Origin: Pseudomonas sp. EpS/L25
GTDB lineage: Bacteria; Pseudomonadota; Gammaproteobacteria; Pseudomonadales; Pseudomonadaceae
Assembly (NCBI RefSeq): GCF_001512295.1
Contig: NZ_LNUP01000015.1
Span: 405,058-469,057, forward strand
Length of the DNA: 64,000 bases
Direction: 5' to 3'
Shown here: positions 19,348-29,265 of the stretch, piece by piece
Layout: every line of letters begins with the position of its first letter
Position numbering within the stretch: position 1 is the stretch's first letter
The notes under the pieces: model-generated
What the model saw: only the letters and a program-made list of their open reading frames with translations
Database searches by the model: none
What the model was told of the DNA's origin: nothing
Translations under genes and position numbers: made by a program

Positions 19348-20721
19348 TCACTCCGGCGAAAAGAAGCTCAGGCTGTAATTCACCGCCCGTGGACCGGGGT
19401 CGAGGATGTCCAGCGCGATGTGGATCGGCGTCTGCGGCGGCATCTCGTCCTGACCCTTGAGCTCGCCGTTCAGGTACTCGCCCGGCTTGAAGCGGCGGCT
19501 GGCGAGCAACTGACCGTTGAGGTCGGCGAAACGCAGTTCCAACAGCGGGAAGGGCTGCGAGAAGGGCGCGCGGTTGTAGAGGATGGCATCGACGCGCAGG
19601 GCGCCGGAGAACTGCGGGTGGCTGCGCACCACCAGGTTGCTGCTGCGGATCTGCTGGACGTCGACCTTGGAGGGCACCTTGCAGCCGAGACTGGCGCAGG
19701 CCTGGACGAACAGCGGCCGGTAGCCGTCCTGCCGCGCCAGTTCGTCGAAGTGGTAGTAGACGTACTGGCCGGCCAGAGCCAGCAGGGCCAGCAGGCAGAG
19801 GAAGAACCACAGCAGGCGGCGCCCCCAGCGCGGGCGTTCGCGGCGGGTGTCCAGCAGCAGAGGGTCGTCGTGCAGGTCGACCAGGGGATCGTCCCGCCAT
19901 TCCGGCTCGCTGCGCAACGCGCTCGCCGACTTGGCCGGCAGGGCTTTCTCTTCGTCGTCACGGTCGGCGCTGAGCGGCTCCGCGACCGGCTCCCGCCAAT
20001 CGTCCAGGCGCCCCAGGCCGGGTTCGGCGCGGTCGTCGTCCTCGGCATCGACGTGGCCGAGGGCTGGCTCCTGGCGTTCGCGCGCGGGCACCGTGAGCGG
20101 GGCGGGCGGCGGCGGGGCGGCCGGGCGCAAGGGCGCCGCACTGGTGGTGATCGGTGCCAGGGGGGGGATCGACCGTGGGGCGACGACGGGCTCGGGTTCG
20201 GCTGCAGGCTCGGGGTGGTCGTCGCGCTCCGGCTCGGCAACAGCGTGCAGCGCCAGCGGCTCAGGTTCGGCTTCCCGCTCGGCGGTGACGGACCCCAGTG
20301 CCGGCAGTTCCAGCGGGTCCTCGTCATCCTTGGGACGACGCGCGGCCAGGCCAGGCTCCGGCGCCGGTTCTGCCTGCGGTGCCTTCACCGAGGGGGCCGA
20401 GGCAGGCATGGCCGGAACACGGCGCTGCTCTTCCAGTGCGCCGAGGCGGGCGACCTCGGCGTCGAGCTCCAGGTGGCTGAGATCCAGCTCGTCGTGCGGC
20501 CAGGCGGCTTCGTTCGGCGTCGGCGCTGTCGCGGCGGGCGGCGGTACCACCGGGGCGGGCGCGGCGGCCGGAGCGGTCAGGGGCGCCGCCTGATTGGTAG
20601 CGTTGAAGACTTCCAGACAGACGCCGCACCTGACGTCACCGTCCGCAGCGGCCAGATGTTCCTGGGTGACGCGGAAGCGAGTATGGCAATGCGGACACTG
20701 GGCGACGAGGGAATCGGTCAT
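19348..20721 (-). CDS. zinc-ribbon, DUF3426 membrane protein
   Basis: This 457-residue protein has an MJ0042-type zinc ribbon at the N-terminus (CPHC at 9-12 and CGVC at 32-35), a long Pro/Ala/Glu-rich linker (about 45-295), one transmembrane helix (about 301-322) and a C-terminal DUF3426 domain. Similar proteins lie beside prmA in other Pseudomonas. Topology suggests the ribbon is cytoplasmic and the DUF3426 domain periplasmic. The function is not known to me. A foldback repeat separates it from prmA. Confidence 0.82.
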   Translation of the reverse strand: MTDSLVAQCPHCHTRFRVTQEHLAAADGDVRCGVCLEVFNATNQAAPLTAPAAAPAPVVPPPAATAPTPNEAAWPHDELDLSHLELDAEVARLGALEEQRRVPAMPASAPSVKAPQAEPAPEPGLAARRPKDDEDPLELPALGSVTAEREAEPEPLALHAVAEPERDDHPEPAAEPEPVVAPRSIPPLAPITTSAAPLRPAAPPPPAPLTVPARERQEPALGHVDAEDDDRAEPGLGRLDDWREPVAEPLSADRDDEEKALPAKSASALRSEPEWRDDPLVDLHDDPLLLDTRRERPRWGRRLLWFFLCLLALLALAGQYVYYHFDELARQDGYRPLFVQACASLGCKVPSKVDVQQIRSSNLVVRSHPQFSGALRVDAILYNRAPFSQPFPLLELRFADLNGQLLASRRFKPGEYLNGELKGQDEMPPQTPIHIALDILDPGPRAVNYSLSFFSPE

Positions 20722-20833
20722 GGCGAGGCGACAGCCAGGGAATTTAAGCGCGCTAGTGTACCCGAAGGCCCTGGCGAAAGAAGGGCTTCCGCCGGCCCGC
20801 CCGGTGAGCGGTCCGCCGGTGTGGCGGTCGTTG

Positions 20834-20990
20834 GAGCCCGTTCTAAGTCTCGTGAGCTAGAGCCAAACAAGGCCTGGGCGGCCGCGCGAAAATAGCTGAG
20901 GAAGCGGAGTTTACGAGTGGTGAATGAGCATTCCGAAGGCATTTTCAACGCCGTTTGGCCGACGCGCAGCAGACGTTGGACCGGCCCTTA
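20834..20990 (+). mobile_element. MITE-like foldback repeat, copy A
   Basis: About 157 bp with imperfect inverted ends (GAGCCCGTTCTAA on the left; TTGGACCGGCCCTTA on the right) and the family core GAGGAAGCGGAGTTTACGAG near 20898. It encodes no protein. Its right end includes the TTA that is the prmA stop codon, so the repeat abuts or supplies the gene end. Confidence 0.75.
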
Positions 20991-21863
20991 GCGAACGCGG
21001 GTGCCGCTGATGCGCACCCAGCCGTCGAGGGTGGCGGTGGGCTCCAGGTCGAAGCTGCCGGCGTAGGCGGCACGCACGTCCTCGGCCTGCTCCGCGAGGA
21101 TGCCGGAGAGCGCCAGGCGGCCGCCGACACGGGTCAGGCGAGTGATCTGCTCGGCCAGGCCGACCAGCGGACCGGCGAGGATGTTGGCTACCACCACGTC
21201 GGCCGGTTCGCTCGGCAGGTCGGCGGGCAGGTACAGCGGAAAGCGTGCCGGGTCGATGCCGTTGCGATTGGCGTTCTCCCGCGAAGCTTCCAGTGCCTGG
21301 ACGTCGATGTCGGTGCCCAAGGCGCGCTCGGCGCCCAGCAGCAGGGCGGCGATGGCAAGGATGCCCGAGCCGCAGCCGAAATCCAGCACCTGGCGACCGG
21401 CCACCGGCTCGCCGTCCAGCCATTGCAGGCACAGGGAGGTGGTGGGGTGGGTGCCGGTGCCGAAGGCCAGGCCCGGGTCCAGCAGCAGGTTGACCGCCTC
21501 CGGCTCCGGCGCCTCGTGCCAGCTGGGCACGATCCACAGGCGCTGGCCGAAGCGCATGGGCTGGAAGTTGTCCATCCAGCTACGCTCCCACTCCTGGTCT
21601 TCCAGGCGCTCCACCTCGTAGGTCAGGCCATTGGCCAACAGTCGTACGCGCTGCTCCAGGGCCGCAGCGTCGGTATCGCCTTCGAACAGCGCCAGCAGAT
21701 GGGTCTGGGACCACAGCGGCGTGGTGCCGAGATCCGGTTCGAAGATCGGCTGGTCCTCGGCGTCCATGAAGGTCACCGAGACGGCGCCCAGTTCGAGCAT
21801 GAGGTCTTCGTAGGTTTCCGCCTGGGCGGGAGTGAGGGCGAGGCGGACTTGCAGCCAGGACAT
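20988..21863 (-). CDS. prmA: ribosomal protein L11 methyltransferase
   Basis: This 291-residue SAM-dependent methyltransferase trimethylates L11. It has an N-terminal substrate-recognition domain (about 1-105) and a catalytic domain with motif [21 protein letters not shown] near residue 160, [15 protein letters not shown], and the NPPY-type [11 protein letters not shown]. Length is standard. The stop codon coincides with the end of foldback repeat copy A. An accBC terminator lies just upstream. Confidence 0.95.
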   Translation of the reverse strand: MSWLQVRLALTPAQAETYEDLMLELGAVSVTFMDAEDQPIFEPDLGTTPLWSQTHLLALFEGDTDAAALEQRVRLLANGLTYEVERLEDQEWERSWMDNFQPMRFGQRLWIVPSWHEAPEPEAVNLLLDPGLAFGTGTHPTTSLCLQWLDGEPVAGRQVLDFGCGSGILAIAALLLGAERALGTDIDVQALEASRENANRNGIDPARFPLYLPADLPSEPADVVVANILAGPLVGLAEQITRLTRVGGRLALSGILAEQAEDVRAAYAGSFDLEPTATLDGWVRISGTRVR

Positions 21864-21904
21864 GATGGGCTACCTGAATCGGATCAAAGCGGGGAGGGTA
21901 AATG

Positions 21905-21931
21905 AAAACGGGCTGCCCGAGGGCAGCCCGT
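21905..21931 (-). terminator. intrinsic terminator downstream of accC
   Basis: On the minus strand ACGGGCTGCCC, loop TCG and GGCAGCCCGT are followed by a short T-run (TTTTC). It lies about 170 bases after the accC stop, with repeat copy B between, and just upstream of prmA. Confidence 0.8.
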
Positions 21932-21943
21932 CTATTGGATAAG

Positions 21944-22101
21944 AAGCCGGCGGGGCGAGCGAGCTAGGTCAGGCAAGGCGGAAATCGCCGAGGAAGCCCA
22001 TTCTACCTAGGGTAAATGAGCATTCCGACGAGGCCGTCCAGGCCGGGCTGCCGACCCAGGCGGCTTCCAACGCAGCCTGGCCGACGCGCAGCCGTCCCGC
22101 G
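21944..22101 (+). mobile_element. MITE-like foldback repeat, copy B (diverged)
   Basis: It shares GGTCAGGCAAGGCG with copy C, GAGGAAGC and GGTAAATGAGCATTCCGA of the core, and GCCTGGCCGACGCGCAGC near the right end, which touches the accC stop codon at 22102. It is the most diverged copy. Being between accC and its terminator, it is transcribed as accBC 3' UTR. Confidence 0.65.
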
Positions 22102-23448
22102 TTAGTGGCGCATGCCGAGCTTCTTCTCCAGGTAGTGGATATTCACCGCGCCCTGGCCGAAGGCCTGGTCGCGGGTCAGCATCCGGTGCAGATCGGCGTT
22201 GGTCTTGATGCCGTCGACGATCAGCTCGTCCAGGGCGTTGCGCATCCGGGCCATGGCCTCGTCGCGGGTCTTGCCCCAGGTGATCAGCTTGCCGATCAGC
22301 GAATCGTAGTTCGGCGGAACCTTGTAGCCGCTGTACAGATGCGAATCCACCCGCACGCCGTTACCACCCGGCGCATGGTAGTGCTTGACCAGGCCCGGGG
22401 AGGGCATGAAGGTCTTGGGATCTTCGGCATTGATCCGGCACTCGATGGCGTGGCCGGTGATCTTGATGTCTTCCTGCTTGATCGACAGCGGATTGCCAGC
22501 GGCGATGCTGAGCATCTCCTTGACGATGTCGACACCAGTGATCATCTCGGTCACTGGATGCTCCACCTGCACGCGGGTATTCATCTCGATGAAGTAGAAG
22601 CGGCCGTCTTCGTAGAGGAACTCGAAGGTGCCGGCGCCACGGTAGCCGATGTCGATGCAGGCCTTGACGCAGCGGGCCAGCACTTCTTCGCGGGCCTTCT
22701 CGTCGATCTGGGGCGCGGGCGCCTCTTCGATGACCTTCTGGTGCCGACGCTGCAGCGAGCAGTCACGGTCGTAGAGGTGCACGGCATTGCCCTGGCCATC
22801 GGAGAGCACCTGGACTTCCACGTGACGCGGATTGCCGAGGAATTTCTCCATGTAGACCATGGAATTGCCGAAGGCGGCGCCAGCTTCGGTCTGGGTCAGC
22901 TTGATCGACTTGATCAGCTCGGCCTCATCCTCGACCACGCGCATGCCGCGACCACCACCGCCACCGGCGGCCTTGATGATCACCGGATAGCCGACTTCGC
23001 GACCGATGCGCAGGCACTCGGCCTCGTCATCCGGCAGGGCGCCGTCGGAGCCCGGGACAGTAGGCACGCCGGCCTTCTTCATGGCGTTCTTGGCGGAGAC
23101 CTTGTCGCCCATCAGGCGAATCACCTCGGCGGTGGGGCCGACGAAGGCGAAGCCGGACTGTTCCACCTGCTCGGCGAAGTCGGCGTTCTCGGCGAGAAAG
23201 CCGTAGCCGGGATGGATGGCGGTGGCGCCGGTGACTTCCGCGGCACTGATGATGGCCGGGATGTTCAGGTAGGACTGGGGCGAGGGGGCCGGGCCGATGC
23301 ACACCGATTCGTCGGCGAGGGACAGATGCATCAGCTCGCGGTCGGCGGTGGAGTGAACCGCCACCGTCTTGATGCCCAGCTCCTTGCAGGCACGCACCAC
23401 GCGCAGGGCGATTTCCCCGCGGTTGGCGATCAGGACTTTTTCCAGCAT
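22102..23448 (-). CDS. accC: acetyl-CoA carboxylase, biotin carboxylase subunit
   Basis: This 448-residue ATP-grasp enzyme carboxylates the biotin of AccB, the first half of malonyl-CoA synthesis. It has [20 protein letters not shown] at the N-terminus, the glycine-rich ATP loop [16 protein letters not shown] near residue 160, and [16 protein letters not shown] near residue 288. The ATG at 23448 has GGAG upstream; an in-frame start eight codons earlier has none. It follows accB by 16 bases. Confidence 0.97.
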   Translation of the reverse strand: MLEKVLIANRGEIALRVVRACKELGIKTVAVHSTADRELMHLSLADESVCIGPAPSPQSYLNIPAIISAAEVTGATAIHPGYGFLAENADFAEQVEQSGFAFVGPTAEVIRLMGDKVSAKNAMKKAGVPTVPGSDGALPDDEAECLRIGREVGYPVIIKAAGGGGGRGMRVVEDEAELIKSIKLTQTEAGAAFGNSMVYMEKFLGNPRHVEVQVLSDGQGNAVHLYDRDCSLQRRHQKVIEEAPAPQIDEKAREEVLARCVKACIDIGYRGAGTFEFLYEDGRFYFIEMNTRVQVEHPVTEMITGVDIVKEMLSIAAGNPLSIKQEDIKITGHAIECRINAEDPKTFMPSPGLVKHYHAPGGNGVRVDSHLYSGYKVPPNYDSLIGKLITWGKTRDEAMARMRNALDELIVDGIKTNADLHRMLTRDQAFGQGAVNIHYLEKKLGMRH

Positions 23449-23464
23449 CGTGGGCTCCACGGGC

Positions 23465-23923
23465 TTAGACAATGGTGAACAGCGGCTGGTCGAATTCGAC
23501 GGGCTGACCGTTCTCGACCAGCACCTGGCCGATGGTGCCGCTGGCTTCGGCTTCGATGTGGTTCATCATCTTCATGGCTTCGACGATGCACAGGATGTCG
23601 CCTTTCTTCACCTGCTGGCCAACTTCGACGAAGGGCGGAGTGGTGGGCGAGGAAGCGCGGTAGAAGGTGCCGACCATGGGCGAACGAGCCACGTTACCGG
23701 TCAGTTGCGGAGCGGCAGCCTCGGCGGCGGGCGCAGCAGCGGCCGGCGCGGCAGCCGGAGCCGGGGCGGCGACCGGAGCGGCGGCGTAGACGGTCTGCAT
23801 GCCCTGGCCGCGGCCAGTGTTGCGGCTGATGCGGACGGACTCTTCGCCTTCGCGGATTTCCAGCTCGTCGATACCGGACTCTTCCAGCAGCTCGATCAGT
23901 TTCTTGACTTTACGGATGTCCAT
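23465..23923 (-). CDS. accB: biotin carboxyl carrier protein of acetyl-CoA carboxylase
   Basis: This 152-residue protein carries biotin on K118 in EAMKMMN. The order is an N-terminal helical region (1-40), an Ala/Pro-rich flexible linker (46-72) and the biotinyl domain (75-152) with the thumb segment [10 protein letters not shown]. It works with AccC, encoded next, and the AccAD carboxyltransferase encoded elsewhere. It lies 53 bases after aroQ, so aroQ-accB-accC may be one transcript. Confidence 0.97.
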   Translation of the reverse strand: MDIRKVKKLIELLEESGIDELEIREGEESVRISRNTGRGQGMQTVYAAAPVAAPAPAAAPAAAAPAAEAAAPQLTGNVARSPMVGTFYRASSPTTPPFVEVGQQVKKGDILCIVEAMKMMNHIEAEASGTIGQVLVENGQPVEFDQPLFTIV

Positions 23924-23976
23924 TGGCGTTGGCTCTCCCCTCGGGTTCAGATGATGTTCTAGGAATTGGATCGCGC

Positions 23977-24423
23977 TCAGCCGCGGGCGGCGAGCTGTTC
24001 GCAGGCGGCTTCCAGGGCCAGGCGATAGCCACTGGCGCCGAGCCCGCAGATGACCCCGACCGCCACGTCGGAAAAATAGGAGTGGTGGCGGAAGGGTTCG
24101 CGCTTGTGCACATTGGAAAGGTGCACTTCGATGAATGGGATGCTCACCGCGAGCAAGGCGTCACGTAGGGCGACGCTGGTATGGGTGAAGGCGGCCGGAT
24201 TGATCAGGATGAAATCCACCCCTTCGTCGCGCGCGGTATGGATGCGGTCGATCAACTGGTGCTCGGCGTTGCTCTGCAGGTACTGCAGGCGATGCCCGGC
24301 AGCGCTGGCGCGGGCTTCGAGATCGGCGTTGATCTGGGCCAGGGTGGTGGCACCGTAGACGCCCGGCTCCCGGGTCCCCAGCAGATTCAGGTTGGGCCCA
24401 TGCAGTACCAGCAGATGCGCCAT
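23977..24423 (-). CDS. aroQ: type II 3-dehydroquinate dehydratase
   Basis: The 148-residue dodecameric enzyme makes 3-dehydroshikimate in the shikimate pathway. It has [19 protein letters not shown] with the catalytic tyrosine, [17 protein letters not shown], and [23 protein letters not shown] with the catalytic histidine. Length is standard. The ATG at 24423 is preceded by AAGGCGG. It leads into accB, and pseudomonads carry more than one aroQ, so a paralogue elsewhere is likely. Confidence 0.95.
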   Translation of the reverse strand: MAHLLVLHGPNLNLLGTREPGVYGATTLAQINADLEARASAAGHRLQYLQSNAEHQLIDRIHTARDEGVDFILINPAAFTHTSVALRDALLAVSIPFIEVHLSNVHKREPFRHHSYFSDVAVGVICGLGASGYRLALEAACEQLAARG

Positions 24424-24541
24424 AGCCGCCTTGCCTCACGTTTTCGCAACCAGATTGGCCGCGGACTATGCCGCAACCTGAGGTGACTGTCCAGTCGCTG
24501 GACGTTTGCCGGAAATGCCAGCACGTTGGGCGAAATTTCTT

Positions 24542-26305
24542 TTAATCGCTGGAGCTGAGCCTTTTTACCTCAGTCAGGCGGGCGAGAAAGCCGGTAGCGT
24601 CGATTTCGCCGACGATGCGAGCCGAGGTCCGTTCCTGGCCCCTTGCATCGTAGAACAGGATCGCTGGCGGGCCGAACAGGCCCTGGCGCTCCAACCATTG
24701 CCGTTGTTCCCGGTCGCTCGCCGTCATATCGAAGCGAATCAGCGTGAAATCCCGCAACTGTGCCTGCACCCCGGGATCGCCGAACACCTCGCGCTCGATG
24801 AGTTTGCAACTGATGCACCAGTCGGCATAGACATCCACCAGCACCGGGCGGCCCTGACCGAGGGCGGCGGCGAGGGCCGCCGGATCGCTGAGGCTGCGCA
24901 TGACGTCCGCGCGGGCGGCCACGGCAGGCGCCGCGGCGTCGCCCAGCGGGCGCAAGGGATCGCTGGCACCGCGCAGGGCGCCGATGCCGGCCGCCGCGCC
25001 ATAGACCACCAGGGTCAGACCCGCCAGTTGCAGCAGCCGCTGGCGGGGTGGCTTGGGCACGAATTCCAGGGCGCCGAGAAACAGCCCGGCGCCGGCCGCC
25101 AGCAGCCCCCAGGCTGCCAGCGCCAGCGGCCCCGGCAGCAGCCGTTCGAGCAGCCACAGGGCCACCGCCAGCAGCAGCACGCCGAAAGCATTGCGCATGC
25201 CCATCAGCCAGGCGCCGCTGCGTGGCAGCAGGGCTCCACCACCGGCTGCGATGAGGATCAGCGGGGTACCCATGCCCAGGCCCAGGGCGAACAGCGCTAG
25301 TCCGCCGCCGAGCCAGTCGGCGGTGCTGCTGATGTAGAGCAGCAGGCCCGCCAGGGGCGCCGAAACGCAGGGCGAGACGATCAGGCTGGAGAGCACGCCC
25401 AGGGTGGCCGCGCCGCCCAGGGAGCCGCCGCGGGTGCCGCTGGCCAGTTGTTCCAGACGATCACGCAGGACCGCCGGCAGGCGCAGTTCGAAAAGACCGA
25501 ACATGGCCAGGGCGAACAGCGCGAACAGCGCGGCGAAGGGAATCAGCACCCAGGCCGACTGCAATTGCGCCTGCAGATTGAGACTGGCGCCAAAGACCCC
25601 CATGAGCGCGCCCAGGGCGGCGAAGCTCAGGGCCATGGGCACCACGTAGGTCATCGCCAGCAGCAGGCCGCGTCCCGGCCGTACCCGCCCGGCCAGGACC
25701 ACTGCCGAGACGATGGGCAGCATCGGCAGGACGCAGGGGGTGAAGGTCAGCCCGAGTCCGGCGAGAAAGGCCAGCAGGAGGCTGTTCCAGCCGAGCTGAT
25801 CGGGGACGAGAGCGTCCGCCGCCGGGGTCGCTGCGGTCGACATCGCAGGGCCGGCGATGTCCAGTGTGCGGGTTTCCGGCGGATAGCAGAGACCGCGATC
25901 GGCGCAGCCCTGGTAGGTCACCTTTATTTGGCCACCGCGGTCGGGCGCCAGGGGCAGGGGGATGTCGACGCCGGCGTGATAGACCTGGACGTCGCCGAAC
26001 CATTCATCGTGCTTGGGCTCGCCGGGCGGCAGGGCCACCGGCGCGGTCAGCAGACCGGGGTCGGCGTCGAAGGCGAAGCGTTGCCGATAGAGGTAGTAGC
26101 CCTCGGCAATGATGAAGCGCACCTGGGGGCGGCCCTCGGCGTCGCGGCGCTGCTCCAGGCGGAAGGCCTGATCCACCGGCAGGAATTGCTGACTGGGACG
26201 CTGGCCGTCCAGGCCCAGCGCGGCGCTCGGGCGCGGCGCATCGAACAGGCCGGCGGCGGCGGGCAGGGTCAGCAGCAGGGTGAGCAGGAACAGCAGGACA
26301 CGCAT
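24542..26305 (-). CDS. dsbD: thiol:disulfide interchange protein DsbD (DipZ)
   Basis: This 587-residue inner-membrane protein passes electrons from cytoplasmic thioredoxin to periplasmic DsbC and DsbE. It has a signal peptide (MRVLLFLLTLLLTLPAAAG), a periplasmic alpha domain with the cysteine pair in GCADRGLCYPP, an eight-helix beta domain with FTPCVLPMLP and SPCVSAPLAG, and a C-terminal thioredoxin domain with WCISC near residue 485. The frame is open far upstream into gcbA, but the signal peptide and GAGAAG ribosome site fix the start at 26305. It lies downstream of gcbA. Confidence 0.94.
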   Translation of the reverse strand: MRVLLFLLTLLLTLPAAAGLFDAPRPSAALGLDGQRPSQQFLPVDQAFRLEQRRDAEGRPQVRFIIAEGYYLYRQRFAFDADPGLLTAPVALPPGEPKHDEWFGDVQVYHAGVDIPLPLAPDRGGQIKVTYQGCADRGLCYPPETRTLDIAGPAMSTAATPAADALVPDQLGWNSLLLAFLAGLGLTFTPCVLPMLPIVSAVVLAGRVRPGRGLLLAMTYVVPMALSFAALGALMGVFGASLNLQAQLQSAWVLIPFAALFALFALAMFGLFELRLPAVLRDRLEQLASGTRGGSLGGAATLGVLSSLIVSPCVSAPLAGLLLYISSTADWLGGGLALFALGLGMGTPLILIAAGGGALLPRSGAWLMGMRNAFGVLLLAVALWLLERLLPGPLALAAWGLLAAGAGLFLGALEFVPKPPRQRLLQLAGLTLVVYGAAAGIGALRGASDPLRPLGDAAAPAVAARADVMRSLSDPAALAAALGQGRPVLVDVYADWCISCKLIEREVFGDPGVQAQLRDFTLIRFDMTASDREQRQWLERQGLFGPPAILFYDARGQERTSARIVGEIDATGFLARLTEVKRLSSSD

Positions 26306-26361
26306 GGGCTTCTCGATGAACGGCAGCGGCCGATCATAGCAGAGGCGATGGCGGGGTCCGG

Positions 26362-27996
26362 TTAATCCTGGCCGTACTGGCGCACGCAGTTGCGGCCGGC
26401 GCGCTTGGCGGCGTAGAGCGCCTGGTCGGCCTGCTTGGCCAGCAGCGTCATCTCCTGGTTGGGCTCCAGCTGCGCCAGGCCCGCACTGAAGGTACAGCTG
26501 AGCTCCTTGGGCGGGGCGGGATAGTGGATCTCGGCGAAGCGCTGGCGGATCTCGTCGATCAGCCGGGTGGCGGTGGCCAGGTCGGTATCGGGCAGGACGA
26601 TGGCGAATTCCTCGCCACCGTAGCGACCGATGTGATCGGACTTGCGCAGGCGTTGCTTGAGGAACAGCGCCAGGCTCTTGATCACCCGGTCGCCCATGGG
26701 GTGGCCGTAGTGGTCGTTGACCTGCTTGAAATGGTCGATGTCCAGCATGGCGAAGGTGATCGGCCGCTGGGTACGGCGGGCGCGGAAGCAGGCGTCTTCC
26801 AGCAGCTGCAGGGTATGGGTGTGGTTGTACAGGCCGGTGAGGCTGTCCTGGACGATGCGCGCCTGCAGGCTGCGCGCCCGGGCGGCGCGGGTGCGGACGG
26901 TGGCGATCAGGTGACGCGGCTTGATCGGCTTGGTGAGGAAGTCGTCGCCACCTTCGCTCATGGCGTCCAACTGCTTGTCGAGATCGTCCTCGGCCGACAG
27001 ATAGATGATGGGCACGCTGACATAGCGCTCGTGCTGGCGAATGACCTTGGCCAGCTCGGTGCCGATGCACTCGGGCATGTACATGTCGAGGATGATCAGG
27101 TCGGGCACGAATTCGGCCAGGTGGGACATCACCGCGCCAGGCTGCATCAGGGTGCGGGTGACGATGCCGGCACTGTTGAGCGCCATTTCCGTGGCCATGG
27201 CCTGGGCGCGCGAGTCGTCCACCACCAGGGCGCGGATCGGGTCGTAGTAGACGGTACGGGTGAGATTCTCGATCTTCTCCAGCAGCCGCGCCGAATCCAG
27301 GGTGCCGGTGTAGAACTCCTGGCCGCCGGCGCGGACCGCCGCCAGGCGAAAGGGCGTATCGGCCTCCTGGTGGCTGTAGAACAGCACCGGTAGCTTGCGC
27401 TCCAGGCCGGTCTGGGCCTCCAGCGCGAGTTGGATACCGGCACCGACGCCGCCGAAGTCCACGTCCATGACGATGACCGCCGGGTGGCGGGTGTCCAGCA
27501 TCTGGCGGAATTCCTCGGCGCTGCGGCAGATCTGGATGACCACGCCGAAGTATTCCATCTGCTGCGCCAGACGCTCGGCACGCGCGGTATCGAGCAGGGC
27601 GATGTAGATCGGCTTGCGCAGCGGTGGCAGGCTGGTGGTCTCCAGCTGGTCGCCCTGGCGCAGGCCGGTGCGCGACAGGCTCTGCATGGCCTGGCTGAGC
27701 TCGGTGATGGCCTGGCTGTTGAGGCGGCCACGATTGGCCGCGACCTGAGCCAGGGTCGCGGCGATGGCCTCGGCGAGTTCGGCATGCCCCTGCTGGTCGA
27801 AGCGCTTGGCGTATTGCAGCAGGCGCGCGTTGGCATCGGTCAGCTCGGCGAGACTGCTCGCGTTCCATTCGTCCCGCTGCAGCCGCTGCCAGATCTCGAG
27901 CACCTGGCGCGACTGATGAATGACCCGCTGGGCGAAGTGCAGCTTCAGGCGGTCGCGGCTCGGGTCTTCAGGTTCGCTCACGAATTGATCCGTCAT
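26362..27996 (-). CDS. gcbA: diguanylate cyclase with two receiver domains (GcbA-type)
   Basis: This 544-residue cytoplasmic protein has an N-terminal helical, HPt-like region (1-115), a first receiver (128-245, D178), a second receiver (254-370, D304, lysine in TKPIKP) and a GGDEF domain (about 385-540). The active site GGEEF is at 460-464 and the inhibitory I-site RKSD at 451-454, so it should make c-di-GMP with product inhibition. Architecture and place between dsbD and the DUF2333 gene match Pseudomonas GcbA, which promotes surface attachment; the symbol rests on that match. The methyl-accepting gene I recall beside it in P. aeruginosa is absent. Confidence 0.87.
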   Translation of the reverse strand: MTDQFVSEPEDPSRDRLKLHFAQRVIHQSRQVLEIWQRLQRDEWNASSLAELTDANARLLQYAKRFDQQGHAELAEAIAATLAQVAANRGRLNSQAITELSQAMQSLSRTGLRQGDQLETTSLPPLRKPIYIALLDTARAERLAQQMEYFGVVIQICRSAEEFRQMLDTRHPAVIVMDVDFGGVGAGIQLALEAQTGLERKLPVLFYSHQEADTPFRLAAVRAGGQEFYTGTLDSARLLEKIENLTRTVYYDPIRALVVDDSRAQAMATEMALNSAGIVTRTLMQPGAVMSHLAEFVPDLIILDMYMPECIGTELAKVIRQHERYVSVPIIYLSAEDDLDKQLDAMSEGGDDFLTKPIKPRHLIATVRTRAARARSLQARIVQDSLTGLYNHTHTLQLLEDACFRARRTQRPITFAMLDIDHFKQVNDHYGHPMGDRVIKSLALFLKQRLRKSDHIGRYGGEEFAIVLPDTDLATATRLIDEIRQRFAEIHYPAPPKELSCTFSAGLAQLEPNQEMTLLAKQADQALYAAKRAGRNCVRQYGQD

Positions 27997-28248
27997 TCTT
28001 GAGGTGATGGCTCTATGCTACCAATTGAAGACCGGCAGGGAAGAGGCGTTACCCTGGTTAGCGGCGGCGATGCCGCTCGCATGGACACTGCCGGTCGCTT
28101 CTGGAGTAGCGTCCGTCGCCTGTTACCCTAGTCTCGGGATGACCGCCGACGCGCCTCTGCCGCCTGCGCCCGAGCTTAAGCGCGCAACCGGCGCCACCGG
28201 CGACAGTCCAAGCGCAGACCCCTTTGAAATCATTGCAAGGAATTGGCC
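27997..28248. other. 252-bp divergent intergenic region between gcbA and the DUF2333 gene
   Basis: It should hold promoters for both genes. AAGGAA (28237-28242) is the ribosome site of the rightward gene. I see no confident -35/-10 pair, no repeat and no convincing small gene. Confidence 0.5.
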
Positions 28249-29265
28249 ATGCGGGAGTGGAATATGAGGTCGGGATGGCTCCGGCTGGTGGCAGTGCTGG
28301 TGGCACTCTATCTGCTGGTCACCCTGGCGATCGGCTGGTACTGGAGCCGCGAACCGGATTTCTTCCCGTTGCAGCAGCATGCCCAGGAGGCGGCCACGGC
28401 CAGCGGGCGCAAGCTGGTATTGGGCTACACCACCGTGGAAACGCTCAAGCAGGTGGCCAGCACCCTGCTCGACAAGCCGGGTGGCTACCTCTCCAACGAC
28501 ATCCTGCCGCCGGGCGTCTGGCTGGACGACATGCCGTCCTGGGAATATGGCGTGCTGGTGCAGACCCGCGACCTGGCCCGTGCCCTGCGCAAGGACTTCG
28601 CCCGTTCCCAGTCGCAATCCACCGAGGACGTCGACCTGGCCCAGGCCGAGCCACGCTTCAACTTCGACAACCACAGCTGGGCCATGCCCTCGTCGGAGTC
28701 GGAATACCGCGCCGGCATCGCCTCCCTGGATCGCTACCTGGCGCGCCTGGGTGGCCAGAATGCCCAGGGCCAGCCTGCCGCCTACTTCTATTCGCGGTCC
28801 GACAACCTGCGCAATTGGCTGGGTGACGTCGAGACCCGCCTGGGCTCGCTGTCCCAGCGGCTTTCCGCCAGCGTCGGTCGGGTACGCCTGGATGCCGAGG
28901 TGCAGCCGAACCAGGACATTCCCGCCGGCCAGGTGCCGGAAGTGCACGAGCAGCGCGTCGAGACGCCCTGGCTGCAGATCGACAACGTCTTCTACGAAGC
29001 CCGCGGCCAGGCCTGGGCGCTGTCGCACATCCTGCGTGCCATCGAGGTGGACTTCGCCGATACCCTGGCCAAGAAGAACGCCACGGTGAATGTGCGCGAG
29101 ATCATCCGCGAGCTGGAGGCGGCGCAGCAGCCGATCTGGAGTCCGATGATCCTCAACGGCAGCGGCTTCGGCATTCTGGCCAACCACTCGCTGGTGATCG
29201 CCAACTACATTTCCCGCGCCAATGCCGCCATCATCGACCTGCGCCAACTATTGGAACAGGGTTGA
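28249..29265 (+). CDS. DUF2333 family membrane-anchored protein
   Basis: This 338-residue protein has one N-terminal transmembrane helix (about residues 7-27, LRLVAVLVALYLLVTLAIGWYW) and a large domain outside the membrane, rich in conserved Trp and Asn (PGGYLSNDILPPGVWLDDMPSWEYG). This family sits beside gcbA in Pseudomonas; its function is unknown to me. The ATG at 28249 has AAGGAA six bases upstream; the ATG at 28264 also has GGGAG upstream and would give 333 residues. The stop overlaps the NUDIX start (TGATG). Confidence 0.8.
   Translation: MREWNMRSGWLRLVAVLVALYLLVTLAIGWYWSREPDFFPLQQHAQEAATASGRKLVLGYTTVETLKQVASTLLDKPGGYLSNDILPPGVWLDDMPSWEYGVLVQTRDLARALRKDFARSQSQSTEDVDLAQAEPRFNFDNHSWAMPSSESEYRAGIASLDRYLARLGGQNAQGQPAAYFYSRSDNLRNWLGDVETRLGSLSQRLSASVGRVRLDAEVQPNQDIPAGQVPEVHEQRVETPWLQIDNVFYEARGQAWALSHILRAIEVDFADTLAKKNATVNVREIIRELEAAQQPIWSPMILNGSGFGILANHSLVIANYISRANAAIIDLRQLLEQG

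Noticed and set aside
24542-27868. Apparent 1108-codon frame that would fuse gcbA sequence to DsbD
   Set aside because: The upstream part is an out-of-frame reading of gcbA; DsbD has its own signal peptide and ribosome site at 26305.
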